A stretch of DNA of 64,000 bases from Macrolepiota albuminosa (lineage: Eukaryota; Basidiomycota; Agaricomycetes; Agaricales; Agaricaceae): assembly GCA_027475525.1 (NCBI GenBank), contig JAMWFC010000126.1:620001-684000 (forward strand), read 5' to 3'. This document shows, in pieces, positions 1 through 11,239 of this stretch (the first letter of the stretch is position 1; every line of letters starts with the position of its first letter). Under the pieces are notes generated by a model that was given only the letters and a program-made list of their open reading frames with translations, was not told the DNA's origin and ran no database searches. Both the position numbers and the translations under genes were made by a program.

Positions 1-375
1 ACGTCTCACCATGTCTGCGAACTCACGATCCTCTGGGCCAACCGGCCCTGCTTCACCGCCACTCGACTTCAGGGCCTCCCCCAGGACTAGGCTTCCCAGC
101 CCTGCTGCATGTGGCCCATCTCCCATTTGTCCCTCAGACATCTCCTGAGCCTGCGCCATATCGCATGCTTCCAGTTCATGCTGCTCCTGCCAGTCCCGTA
201 GGTGCCAACTGCGCCTGGCCTCCTGAACCCGCATGGCCCGGATCTCAATCACATGCTCTTTGATCTCCTTGTATCTCTGCATGGGCAAATCCTCCCCGTC
301 TGGATCCATGCGCCTGTCCGCCTGGACATATTCGTACTCATCATATATGTCCTCCTTCATGTCACTCTCGAAGTA
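1..375 (-). pseudogene. Element V RNase H-integrase linker (truncated by window)
   Basis: Continues the pol frame after a stop near 375. The translated text, rich in Arg/Glu/Gln, aligns by eye with the linker between RNase H and integrase of Element III (about 44,990-45,220), including a YKEIKEHVIEI-like block against YQELREHVLEV. Integrase itself would lie beyond base 1. Confidence 0.55.
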
Positions 376-1944
376 TCAGGACAAACAGTGGGCAATCTTA
401 TTCAGCTCGCCTTTCACATATGTAATGTCAAACTGATACCTCGACATATAATCCACCCAGCGGTGTTGCTTCGGCGACAGGTGCACCTGTGTCTTGAAGA
501 ACTCAAGAGCCTTATGGTCGGTGATGACGTGTATCTTATACCCCATCAATTTGTCCTCCCATTTCAGCAGGGCCTCCAGTATGGCCAATGTCTCCAGCTC
601 ATGTACGGCGTAGTTCTGCTGTGCTGCTGTAAACTTCTTCGACATAAACTCGGCAGGGCAGCAAGTCTGCCACGACGCCCCCTGCCCATACATCGCCCCA
701 ACTCCAGTCTTGGACGCATTACAAATGAGCCATATAGGCTCATCCCGCCTAGGATCAATAGGACGCAACACCGGTGTCTTAGCACAAATCTGCTTGATCA
801 TCTCAAAGCACCGCTGGTGCAGCGGTCGCCAGTAGAACGGGGCCCCATTCAGCGTCATGGCCATCAGCGGCCCCGTATAGGCCGATATGTCTGGCAAGAA
901 GGTGCCAATATAATTTACCAACCCCACAAAGCGCTGGATATCATTGTAAATCTGTGGTACACGCCACTCCTGAATCCTATCAATCTTATTCGCATCGGGG
1001 TGGATCCCCTGGTCATCTATTACATGACCCAAACAGTCAATTGTCTCTGCATACAACTTGCACTTCTTCCACTTAAGATACAACCTATTCTCCCTGAGTC
1101 ATTCCAACATGACCCTGAGATGGTCCTCATGCTCCTCAATGGAGTCCGAGAATATAAATATATCATCCAAGTACACATGCATGAACTTTCCGATAACATC
1201 ACGGAATATTGAGGTCATCAACCTCTGAAACGTCGCCGGTGCATTACAGTCACCGATCTGCATAATATTACTCACAAACGTCCCCATGGGTGATGCAAAC
1301 AGTGTCTTGTGTATGTCGGAAGTACGTATGCGCACCTGCTCATACGCATCAGTCAGGTCAATTTTTGACCGTACTTTCGCCCGAGCCACATCCTCCCGAA
1401 TGACCTCCTGGTCCAGCAGGGGTGTCATGTCCTTAACAGTGTTATCATTGCGCTGCCACGCATCCAGCGCCGTGCGCAAAATCCCATCCTTCTTCAGAAT
1501 GCACAACAGTGGCGCTGCCTGTGCCACCGGCCTCGCCTCCCACCAACATGCATTCAAGTAACGGTTGGTCTTGTCCTGCAGCTAGTCCTGCAACGCTCAT
1601 GGACAGTGAGGCAGATGATATTTATACCGCTTATTGTCGTCAATGAGGTTTATCTCATGATTGACATCCCTCCAGGGAGGCAACTCCTCCTTTGTTCCAT
1701 TGACAATATCGGCATATTCCCTCTGCCATCGCTGGCACAGCAGCTCCACATCCACTCCTGGCCCCTTGCCTTTGTCAGCTGGCTGGTGTCTGTCCACCAC
1801 TCCCTGCGGTTGCCCACAAAACCTGTCATTGAGGGCCTGCAGACGCTCAGCGCTGCCATCCCCAACGTTCAGTCGTAGTAGCAGCCCCGGTGCTGACTGC
1901 AGCTGCCCCCTTGAATCTAATCTCCGACGGCGCCAATACTTCAT
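376..1944 (-). pseudogene. Element V reverse transcriptase and RNase H
   Basis: Three minus-strand pieces: 1,944-1,597 (RT N-terminal extension), 1,557-1,099 (fingers/palm) and 1,083-376 (thumb, connection and RNase H). The palm keeps HVYLDDIFIFSDS with an intact YLDD catalytic box, and SKIDLTDAYEQVRI carries the first catalytic Asp. RNase H has a degenerate first-Asp strand (ICNASKTGVGAMYGQ, D to N) and an intact ITDHKALEFF block. Pieces are separated by one stop (TAG-type) and frameshifts. Closest relative in the window is 43,029-44,992, which gives the domain order. Confidence 0.85.
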
Positions 1945-2485
1945 CCAGAGTAGCTAGGCGATATGCTTTGCCTCTACTAGACCCCCTGCGTACATTGCGG
2001 ATGCACATCAACGCCACCAGATCGTTCCACTCTCATGGCATCCGCGGGTCATAGGCCCATTGCACCTCGGGCACAACACAGGGCCGGTCCCACAAGATGC
2101 ACCCGGCGCCTGCTACCGACGCCGCCTCCGCAGCCCATTGCCGCTCCTCTTCCTCTGTTACCAGGTCCTCTACTTTGACCTTCAACGTGGTTGGTTGGCA
2201 CTCACTTGACGCTCGCACTGCACACCTCATCTCAACTCCGGCATCCCCGTTCCTCACTGTCCCAGGCCGAGCCATCCGACCCACCTGGAACTCCTCCTCA
2301 GTCATCATCAGGCATGGTGAATCTGCTGGTAGACTGGCCACAGGCTCGACTTCCTCTCTCACCTCCTCCACTGCCGCCTTGCATTGGCGACCATGGAGTC
2401 AGTTCTTGTCACGGCGCTTCTCGGTTGCCCTCTGTTGGCACAGACGTCCATCTGTGTCTTCCAAGACCACTTGTTCTGCCTTCAG

Positions 2486-2821
2486 TCATTCACCATTCAC
2501 GACTACCTCATCCTTGCTAAAGTCCAGTAGGACTCCATTCTTGCGCATGAATGGCGTACCAATAATCATGTCATAGCGATCAAAGTTCGCTACATCGAGG
2601 TACTCTGTCGTGGACACCCCGCCCACAGCCACCTTGGCCTTTGTCCCGAACTGGACTACCAACCTACTGCCCACTGTCCCCAACTGGAGAGTTATGGGCT
2701 CCTCCAATTCGTTAACGCAAATCTGGTGCACATGCGCAAACTGGGGTGTGATTCCCGATGTGGTACTTCCCAAGTCCCACAACGTCCATGCAGGACTACC
2801 ATTCACATTCACGTATGTCAC
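2486..2821 (-). pseudogene. Element V retropepsin-like aspartic protease
   Basis: Processes the Gag-Pol polyprotein. The fold signature is present: the AWTLWD..S active-site strand, a TLQLGTVGSR-like middle block and the IIGTPFMRKNGVLLDF flap/C-terminal block. The catalytic triplet reads D-L-G instead of the D-S-G seen in Element III (42,327-42,818), a change that should abolish activity. The frame is otherwise open for 111 codons. Confidence 0.75.
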
Positions 2822-2839
2822 CAGACACGCCTTCTCATC

Positions 2840-3337
2840 TCACCTATATCTCGGGCAACTCAGTTTTGACGAGGCCTTATGCAGCATTACTTGACGCATT
2901 CGCACGTGCTGGTCCCCTTCCGGACGATCATACTCATCCTCTGGATAGTCCGTGAGCGCCACCAGGTGTTCCAAGTTGCTATCGCAACTATAGTAATCAT
3001 TGGCGTACACATCCACAGTCACCAACTCATCATCCTCCTCCACCGCATGCTCATCATCACTCGCTTTGCTGTCAGCCAATTCGGCCTCCGAGTCCCCTCC
3101 TGGCCCGCTACCGGCCTCACTGGTCTCCCCATCACTGCCATCCACCATATGGGCAGCTTGAAGCTGCACACGGTCCCACGGCCTATACTGAGGGCACTTT
3201 GGAGAATTCGCAAAATGATCGTGCACTCCACAGTTGAAGCATTGCTGGATCCCAGGCGTTCTCACCCTACTCACGATCTTCGGCCCCACCCTCGGGCCTC
3301 CACCCTCGTCTTTATGCAGCAGTCCCTGTCCCTGCAC
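2840..3337 (-). pseudogene. Element V nucleocapsid zinc knuckle and acidic linker
   Basis: A CCHC-like zinc knuckle, CFNCGVHDHFANSPKC, near the N-terminus would bind element RNA. The last spacing is C-x2-C-x4-H-x5-C, one residue longer than the canonical knuckle in Element III, so this copy is probably damaged. It is followed by a strongly acidic linker (Glu/Asp/Ser-rich, with a VDVYANDYYSCDSN block also found in Element III). Protease follows downstream in another frame. Confidence 0.7.
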
Positions 3338-3364
3338 GTTTCCCTCATTCTTGGCCCGATCCTC

Positions 3365-5052
3365 TCATGGCTTCTCATCCCCACCTCCCCGTTGGGCAGC
3401 CCTATTCACCTTTCTATCATCACGGACCACAATCCGCGGGGTGCTACCCAACACCAAGTCGGCTCGCCGCATCATAAACGTGCCAATTTTATCAGCCGTC
3501 TGCTGAGGCGTCTGCTGCCTCGTTGTCCGCTGCTCATAGTGTGTTGCTGTCTTCAGCAACTGCTCGTATCGTATGGCATACGCCAAAAACTCATCCACGG
3601 TATTGATCTCCAGAGACAAATTATTGTCGCAGATCATTATTGTCACAGATCAGCGACCTCCTCATCTCCGAGGGCAATCCGTCCAGGAATGCCTCATGTA
3701 TGGTATACTCATCTGGGTATACAGCCATATTCTGAGCATGCTCCCAAAGCACATCATAAAACCCTTGCACGCCTGTCTTCTCACTATACTGCACCTTCCG
3801 AAAGGCCTCACACACATCCTGCATAGTCGATGGGCTCACAAACCTATTGTAAAGTCCAATGAGGACGTCCTTGAACGTCCACTCCTGGACTGTTCGATTG
3901 GTATGCAGAATATGGTGGCGATACCACACCTTTGCCTCTCCTTCCAGGAACTCCTGCAAGATGAACACTCTCTCGTGATCCATATCATCTCCCCCATAGC
4001 GGCACGCCGCCAGATGATAGCACACGTCAATGGCCCAGTCCTTGAGCTGCGAGAACCAGTAACCCCCAGTATAAGACCATATAGTCTTTGCCTCTGCTCT
4101 ATGGGGCTTAACCCCGTCAGGGAAATTGAAACGTGCCCCCAGTGCATCATCCACCAGGTGGATCAACCAATCATGCATGTTCTCCCTATGCACCCTGGCC
4201 GCCTCATTCATCCCAGGCGTGTTCTCCCGTGCCTCAGGCGCAGCAGGTGGCACTGCATTGCTCCCCTGCTGTCGCCTGCTGGCTGGTCGACTTGCAACTC
4301 TCGCCCCTGACCTCTCTGCGTATTGTGCTATCGTGCCTTGGGCCACCCCTGGCCCGTTGCCCTTGCACATACTGCCGATGCATATTATCCACAGGCGTCA
4401 TGCCATTAGCGCCTTCAAACACAATGCCTTGATTATCCACCCGCGACTTCCCCCAAACTCGGAGGTCCTGGTTCCTCATTCTCTGGAAGTTGACTCGCTC
4501 GGCCATAGTATTGGCCATCACCATCCGCTGGTTCCGCCACGGCTCCACTGGCCTCACTGGCCTCCCCAGCCCCAGCTGTTCTACCTGCACCTGTGGTAAC
4601 TCTGCTCCTTCCCCAGAGTTTAAGGCTCCTTCAACCTGTACTGGGCGGTACTCCACCCCTGTCTCACTCCTCACACCTCCCGCTACATCCTGTGTCGACG
4701 TTTCAACTGTTGACTTCCCCTTATTATCCATCCCCATTGAGTATCTCTGCCTGCTGGCAGCAGCGTGCCGCCAAACAAAGTCTTCCTGAGACTCGTCAGC
4801 CTTCTTGGGTGCCTCTAGCAGTTCCATCACCTCCTCTATTGCTGGAGTACGATTGAACCACAGGGAGTCATATCCCACCGAGCTTGTTGGTGTAGAAGTA
4901 GACGCCATACTACTCCTCATCCTCTTTTGCTTGAGGTACTGCTGCAACTCAAGCTCGAAGATTCGAGCAAACAGCTCGACATACAAACCCTCTGACTCTT
5001 CAGGGGGCACTGCCTGCTGGCGGTGCCTCATCATCTGGATGTGCTTTACCAC
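3365..5052 (-). pseudogene. Element V gag (capsid)
   Basis: Structural capsid protein of the retroelement, in overlapping frames: 5,052-4,234 (low-complexity N-terminus), 4,370-3,621 (capsid core) and 3,646-3,365 (C-terminal helices). The core has the retrotransposon Gag pattern, with conserved blocks WFSQLKDWAIDVCYHL and FLDGLPSEMRRSLI that recur in Element III gag (41,211-41,726) and in the Element IV fossil. At least two frameshifts separate the blocks. The first methionine at 5,052 may not be the original start, because Element III gag begins with an extra N-terminal stretch not found here. Confidence 0.75.
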
Positions 5053-5090
5053 ATACAGCTGCAGGCGTGCTTGCTGACCTATTCTTCATT

Positions 5091-5291
5091 CGCTTCACTC
5101 CAAATATGAGGATCTATAATTGAGATCTCCATTATCTGTCAATAGTGGAAACTTGTGTAATTGCTTTTCATCACAGATTGCCACTGAACATGACACTCCA
5201 ACCACACTCATTCTCTATTTCCTTTCCTGACATATGCTCCTTACATAACCTCCATAAAACGTATATATACCTCAATCTGTTGTAGTGTAAG
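5091..5291. other. Flanking DNA and target site of Element I
   Basis: About 200 bp of AT-leaning DNA with no recognisable gene. The last five bases, GTAAG (5,287-5,291), are repeated at 31,225-31,229 directly after the 3' LTR of Element I. That marks this as the original insertion target, with the other half of the target starting at 31,225. Confidence 0.7.
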
Positions 5292-6140
5292 TGTTATGAC
5301 CCCTCCTACCTGGAACCACCCCAGGACACCCCCGGAACTCCATCTGGAGCCTCTCCTCCAACTCTATAACACAACCGCTGACACTGCCATCACAAGCAGC
5401 AAGGCCTGCCATCATGCAGTACCCCCAACAGCCCCGCATTATGGACTCCAGGACTACCCAACAGCCTGACCACCACCCTGCAATCACTAATTGGATCATG
5501 CCATTCAACTCGGCCATCACACATCACGCATCATGACTCACTCTCTGCGCCAATTGATTGTGTGCCCTGCATGCATGATCCCTTGTATACAGTCCCCTTC
5601 CTCTACTCAATGCCCCCCAGAACTTGTCCCAGACACCCCAGAACTGTGTAGTACTTATAGAGTAGCCCCCTCCTTGTATTTACTCAATGCCCCCCAGAAC
5701 TTGTCCCAGACACCCCAGAACTGTGTAGTACTTATAGAGTAGCCCCCTCCTTGTATTTGCTAATCTTGATATTGCATTTGATTGTTTGTGTGCTCTTTGA
5801 TTGACTGGTACACACTGACTGGTACGCTTGACTAGCATGCTTTGACTAGCATGCTCAATTTGTTCATGTGCTCTTAAGATTGGTACGCACTTTGCAACTT
5901 AAACTTTACTAACTGGGTCTTGTCCTAGAACCTCTGGTTCTTGACTCGACTCCATCCTCTTAAGTCCTTTTGACTTCACCTGATTCCCAGACCAAGTCCC
6001 TTATCTCAGGAATCCCCCTGTTCACATCTTAAACCCCAGAGCTCAGCCCAGAGTTCCAGACACCAGAGTACCTGTAGATTAAGTCCGCCTTGTAAGGGCG
6101 TTGCTTTCTCAGAAAGCCCCTAACTCAGCAGAACCTGACA
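5292..6140 (+). repeat. Element I 5' LTR
   Basis: Begins TGTTATGACCCC and ends GCAGAACCTGACA. It contains a CTTATAG TATA-like box followed about 30 bp later by AATCTTGATATTG (near 5,762), the inferred start of R. The 77-bp offset duplication at 5,605-5,758 inflates the length, so the real LTR is about 772 bp. The partner LTR at 30,668 has lost part of its downstream half. Confidence 0.9.
5605..5758. repeat. 77-bp offset exact tandem duplication (5' LTR, Element I)
   Basis: Copy 1 at 5,605, copy 2 at 5,682. Probable assembly overlap. Confidence 0.85.
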
Positions 6141-6153
6141 TAATATCAAGACT
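6141..6153 (+). promoter_or_regulatory. Element I primer binding site (self-priming type)
   Basis: TAATATCAAGACT lies directly after the LTR. It matches the reverse complement of the predicted 5' end of the element's own RNA in 11 of 13 positions; in Element II the match is 13 of 13. This suggests Tf1/sushi-type self-priming rather than tRNA priming. Confidence 0.7.
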
Positions 6154-6170
6154 CTCTCCTTACACCGTTC

Positions 6171-6797
6171 TTGATGGCTATGTATACTCACACCTACTAC
6201 CCCACAGGTTACCAGACCAACCCCTATGGACATCTGGTCCTGACCACTACTCTGCACAGACCCTCTGCCCTGTCTACCCACCTCTCCCATATGAACCCCA
6301 ATGCCTCCACTATCACTGGGCCCCTGATCTGTCCCTTTACAATCTGGAGCCCTCAGCCAGCTGGGCCCCTCCATCCAACCTAGCCATGGCCTGACCTGTA
6401 GAGGCCCCCTTGTATCGGAGCATCCCTGGGGGCCTACCGGAGACCCTGCCCATTCTTAGTGGACCTCGCCCGATCCCCCCAGCAACGGTTTCTTTGCCCC
6501 CACTCCCTATTACAGTTACCAATGCCCTGCCCCCCAACTCTGCAGACCTCCCAACTACAATTACCCCCCTTGACACTACCCAGCTGCTGCCCACCTGCAC
6601 AGACCCCTCCATCGCCAATGGGACAACGACGCTTTGAGGAGTATGAACGTCAATGGAACAAGATGCTCCGCTTGCTTAGGATCTTGCCAGAGAACTTCAT
6701 GCAGTGGACGAGGGCATTACTCACAGAATTTGGACACGATGACTTCAAAGGCACTCTGGAGGACTGGGCCCACTGCTTGGTCAAATTTGGAAATTGA
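6171..6797 (+). pseudogene. Element I gag N-terminus
   Basis: Encodes the N-terminal, Tyr/Pro-rich part of the family-A Gag, with the conserved FEEYERQW and ALLTEFGHDDF blocks shared with Element II (27,950-28,200, minus strand). The start used is the ATG at 6,171/6,174, directly comparable with the Element II start at 28,633. A frameshift near 6,230 separates the first 20 codons from the rest. The capsid core seen in Element II (26,290-26,960) is missing here, replaced by unrelated sequence from about 6,812. Confidence 0.65.
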
Positions 6798-6811
6798 CTC
6801 ACGTGAGGAGA

Positions 6812-7030
6812 ACTGACAAAAGTATTTCTCAATCTTCATCTTATCTCTGGACCTGCAAGTAGCAACAGTCGCAAAGAATAATAGTTTTTATTTTTGCGTT
6901 CACCTACATGGAGTTCAACCTTTTATGTTGAACTCCAGGTAAGCACAATATTACTATTCTGTCCATACAATACACAATATTAAACCTCTTACGTTGAACT
7001 CCAGTTCCGTCTAATATCTAAGTCAAGATT
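6812..7030. other. Foreign segment replacing the gag capsid core
   Basis: About 220 bp unlike Element II and lower in GC. It contains a perfect 10-bp inverted repeat, GGAGTTCAAC / GTTGAACTCC, around 6,910-6,936, and a further GTTGAACTCC near 6,994. It could be a remnant of a small insertion accompanied by deletion of the capsid region. No coding potential seen. Confidence 0.4.
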
Positions 7031-7033
7031 TCA

Positions 7034-7285
7034 TTGCCGCTTACCTGTGCTGACGACATCAACAACCCTGGTGACAGCCCACACCCCAACAAGCTTCCAG
7101 AAGACCCAGATGACCCCAAACTCCCTGATGAGAGGGACAAAGAGGCCTTCTGGGCTAACCAATTTCAGAAGAAGGGACAGCCTTGGATTGAGGTTCCAAA
7201 GGATGTGCAGGATCGACAGAGAAGGGAGGGTGTCTGTATACTCTGCAGTGAGAAAGACCACTTCATTCTCAAGTGCCCCCAATGA
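7034..7285 (+). pseudogene. Element I nucleocapsid zinc knuckle
   Basis: An 83-codon open stretch ending in CILCSEKDHFILKC, a canonical C-x2-C-x4-H-x4-C knuckle for binding genomic RNA, followed by a stop. The upstream part is rich in Pro/Asp/Glu and matches the Element II block before its knuckle. It is the C-terminal end of Gag; protease starts in another frame downstream. Confidence 0.75.
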
Positions 7286-7437
7286 CAGACCATGGGACAT
7301 GCCACCTGGACTTTCAAGGGAGAAGACACCACCTACAAGTACTTGGAAAATGACCTGGCAATTTAGACCTGGAAGACACACTAACTCACAGAATTGACCC
7401 TGACATCTTCTCTGCCCTGGTCTCTCACCTATGCTCA

Positions 7438-7916
7438 ATGACACTTGTACAGGACACCCTCATGGCTTACCTACCCTCCCACTCCTTGCACTCCATCCTC
7501 CTGAAAACCCACATCACCTCCTCTGGAGACCTCTTCAACATCCTTGTTGATAGCGGTGCCACGGACAATTTCATTGATGAGGCCTGGTCCTTCTCCACCC
7601 TGGAGCCCACCCAACAACTTCCAATCTCCATCCAACTTTCGCCTCCACAGCTGGAGATATCACTTATTTTGTGTGTATGCCTGTTACCTTTGCCAACAGA
7701 CAAACTCACACTCTCCAGATGTTGGTAACCAAACTCCACCCCTCCGCACCTCTGATTCTGGGGCTCCCTTGGCTCTGGGACACCAATCCCCACATTGACT
7801 GGCAACACCTCACCCTCCAGCTAAATTGGGGACCAACAACTAATGACCAGCAGCTCTCCTTTGACATTCCCAATCCTCCAAGCTCCGATCCAACCCTGAA
7901 GGACCCTCCGGTGATA
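7438..7916 (+). pseudogene. Element I first retropepsin domain (PR1)
   Basis: Aspartic protease domain with the active-site strand ILVDSGATDNFIDEAW (intact D-S-G-A-T) and the C-terminal hydrophobic block LILGLPWLWDTNPHIDW. A frameshift near 7,700 separates the two halves. It is the first of two protease-like domains; the second follows at about 8,960, after a 1-kb insertion absent from Element II. Confidence 0.8.
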
Positions 7917-8959
7917 GGCTTCTACTCAGACTGAGCGCATCAAGGGACATTATAGGCCGACCAACACTTGACACACTAAAGGCTCTAGTGACCAGCCTTG
8001 GGTACAGAGCAGCCCTAGCACGGGCGCTCTATGGCAAGACTTATCCATTCATCTCAATCACCAGTATCAGCCCCTCAGCGCACTCCACTCAGTTACTTTG
8101 AAGACCAAGAAGACTCAGGACTCATAGCGCTAGCATAACGGTGGGAGGTGACTCTGACCAAACCCCGATCAGTACTGGAAGGAGTTAGCAATTGGCGCTG
8201 TCAATCACCGAGGCACCTCAATCAGAAGTCTAAAAGAATCAATGACGACAAGACAGGATACACGCAGACCCGACATTTAAATCTATCAAAAGATGGTACA
8301 ATGTTTAGCGCCAGAATTAGCGCTCACGGCGTCTGTCAAGGATTCCCCGACCATACCCCGGGATGGCATGGCCAATTAAATTACATCAAAAAGTGAGCAA
8401 ACTCGTACCACTTCTAAGTAGTTTTCGAGTCGCCGTTGGTCGCCGTCACCCATGTGCTGCAGGTCGCCGTTGACAGGTGGCCATTAGCCACAGTCACAAA
8501 GAGAGGTGCTAATTGGTAGCGCTGTCAATGGACTTATTTTGGAAATAATGTAGCGCATAGTATAAAAACTAGCTACTTGCCATGTATATAACAACGAATC
8601 GTAACCTCTTGAATACCCAGTTACACTTAGCGTTCAAATTGCGCTAGCACTGCCTGACTTTGTCACCAAGTTCAGCGCTAGCTTTGTCTATCTCGTCTTC
8701 GTCGTTTATGGTGCCACCTACGGGCACGCTACGCTGCGCTATTCGTTTATTTCTCTATAACCCCTCCAAAACTATGACGCTTACCACTTGCTAGGTAGCA
8801 CCCGAGGCGCTATCGTTTAGCGCATCGCCCTATTACCTCTGCCCGAGCACACCGGGACCCTGCCAGGACTCCTCACAAACCCGTACACCAGGCGCTGGAG
8901 ACGGCGTTGTACTGCGTATATGTCCAGCGCACCCAACCACAGTTGGCGTCATCACCGGA
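7917..8959. mobile_element. 1.04-kb insertion with short terminal inverted repeats
   Basis: In Element II the two protease domains adjoin, but here they are separated by unrelated sequence. Its ends read TCCGGTGAT (7,917) and ATCACCGGA (8,951), a perfect 9-bp inverted repeat. The body is rich in AGCGCT/GCGCTA motifs, less decayed than its host, and has a TATAAAAA box near 8,562. No long ORF and no clear TSD. It may be a non-autonomous DNA transposon, or a solo LTR of an unknown family. Confidence 0.45.
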
Positions 8960-9610
8960 TAAACCCACATCATTCTCCAGGCTCCAGTCTCACTCATTGA
9001 GATCCTTCATCATCAATGCCAGGTTGGACAGCACTCTGGGACCATTATCAGCCTTCATCAACAGCGGGGCCTCTAGAGTCTTTGCCAGCAATGCCCTTGA
9101 CCTCTTCCACGATTCCCTCGATCAACCTCTCAACTTGCAGCAACTTGACAGTACCTCCTCCTCCTCCTGCCCCATCAGGAGGTCTTACTTGGAGCACGTG
9201 ACCCTGGACAATAGTTTTGAATTCATGTCAGACTTGCTGGTCATGCGGCTTCACAACTTGACTCCACTCATACTGGGACTCCCCTGGCTATGGGACGTGA
9301 AATCTAACGTTGACTGGAGGATGCTTACCATGATGTTCCCAGGACCTGAGGACCACTTGATGACCACTGTACACCTCCAGGCCCTTGGAAGTGACCTGAC
9401 AACTGAGACTCCAAGCCCTGGAACCAGTCCCAAGCTTCTTGGACTGACATCCTTGACTACGCTCCTGACACCTGCCTGAGTCTGCAAGACCCCCAACCGA
9501 CCTCCCAACATTTCCTGGAACAAGTACAAGGGACCAAACTACCCAACCTAGTCTCAGACATATACTCCTCCCGTTCTGGCTGATGGCCTGACACCCCTGA
9601 TCAACCCAGA
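8960..9610 (+). pseudogene. Element I second retropepsin-like domain (PR2)
   Basis: A second protease-fold domain: FIINARLD...FINSGASRVFASNAL for the active-site strand and LILGLPWLWDVKSNVDW for the C-terminal block. The catalytic Asp is Asn here (N-S-G); the Element II copy keeps Asp (D-S-R), so the ancestor probably had D-S-G-A-T. It parallels PR1 in layout, suggesting an ancient domain duplication. The following linker leads into RT. Confidence 0.75.
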
Positions 9611-9611
9611 G

Positions 9612-11160
9612 GTGGGGCCACCCCCTTTGCACATCTCATGCAGGAAGAAACCCCCACGTTTCAACTGCACACCTTGCTCTCCCTTCTGGAAGAACACCTA
9701 TGAGCAGATACCCCCCCAGAGAAAAAAAACTGAGGAACAGATCTTACAAGAAGTAGTTTCTCCAGAGTACTATGAATTCGCTGACATGTTCTCTGAAGGA
9801 GACGCCAAGGAGATCCCCCCTCATTGTCTCTACAACCGTATGATTGACCTTGAGGAAGAGGCTTCCCTACCCTTTGGCAAGGTATACAACATGTCAGAAA
9901 CTGATCTATGTGCCCTCAAGGACTACCTTGACAAAATGCTCAGGAAGGGGTTCAACTGCTCCTTGGCCTCCGCTGCTGGAGCTCCAGTTCTATTTGCCAA
10001 GAAGAAGGACAGCTTGCTCTGACTTTGTGTCAACTACCAGGGACTAATAAGATCACCAAGAAGAATTGCTACCCACTCCTGCTTATCAGCAATCTGATTG
10101 ATTGACTCTGCAGCACCAAGGTTTATACAAAAATTGACCTCCACTCCAATTACAATAATGTCCACATTGCCCTGGGACATGAGTGGAAAACCACGTTCTG
10201 CATGCAGTATGGTCTGTTTGAGTACCTCGTAATGCCTTTTGGAATGACTAACTCCCCTGCCACATTCCAATACTTCATGAATGACATCCTCCAGAACATG
10301 AGTGATGTCTTTGTTATTGTTTACCTAGACAACATCCTCATCTACTCCAACTCGAAAGAAGACCACCAGAAGCATGTCCAGCAAGTTCTTGAACGCCTCT
10401 GGGAACACAACCTCCATGCCAAACCTGAGAAGTGTTTATTCCACACAGAAGAGGTTGAGTATCTCAGCGTCATAGTATCTCCGAGCAGCATTTGCATGGA
10501 CCCCCACAAGGTTGAGGCTATTGTCAACTGGCTGCAACCCTGGAATGACAAGGAAGTACAGTCTTTCTTGGGTTTTGCTAATTTCTACCAGAGGTTTATA
10601 GACAATTACTCTGGTATCACGAAACTCCTCAACCAGCTCACATGCAAGGATGTTGCATGGAACTGGGACAGTAAGTGCCAGAGCATCTTTAACTTGCTCA
10701 AGGAGGCTTTCACAGCCACCCCCATACTCTGGCATTACGACCCTGCCCTCCCAATCATCCTGGAATGCGATGTCTCTGACTATGCCATCGCCAAGATTCT
10801 CTCACAGATGGGACCTGACAGCGGGGAACCCCAGCCAGTTGCCTTCTACACCCAGTCTATGATCAACGCTAAACTCAACTACAACATCTATGATAAGGAA
10901 CTCCTTGCCATCATTGAAGCCTTCAAATAGTGGCAAGCCTACCTCGAGGAGGCCCAGCACCTGATTCAGGTCTACTCAGATCACAACAACCTGCAATACT
11001 TCACCACGACCAAGCGACTTAGTTGACAACAGGCCTGGTGGTCTGAGATCCTCTTGGAATATGACTTCACAATCCAGTACTGCCTGGGACAACTCAGAGC
11101 TAAATCTGATGCCCTCATCTGGCGACCTGACGTCTACCCCAAAAAGTCATTCAAGGCGGA
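9612..11160 (+). pseudogene. Element I reverse transcriptase and RNase H
   Basis: RT fingers/palm 9,612-10,330, thumb/connection to about 10,740, RNase H to about 11,160. Recognisable blocks: KKKDSLL (then TGA at 10,020-10,022) [49 protein letters not shown] and CDVSDYAIAKILSQ. The second catalytic Asp of YLDD is Asn, so this copy is inactive. The TGA before LCV also occurs in Element II. An in-frame TAG interrupts RNase H near 10,928. Confidence 0.9.
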
Positions 11161-11239
11161 GCACAATGCATTCAATCATTACATGGTGATCCCCCCTGAA
11201 CATTTGAATGCAGTACTGATTCTAAATAACAAAGAGACC

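Larger units (their letters stand above)
1..5090 (-). mobile_element. Element V: family-B Ty3/gypsy chromovirus, decayed, cut by window edge
   Basis: A minus-strand retroelement reading gag, zinc knuckle, protease, reverse transcriptase and RNase H from about 5,052 down to 1. It resembles Element III (39,273-50,475) throughout, so both are one family. No LTR is visible: the 5' side ends in gag near 5,090, and integrase and the 3' part would lie left of the window. Reading frames are broken by several stops and frameshifts, so it is a fossil. Boundary at 5,090 is approximate. Confidence 0.85.
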
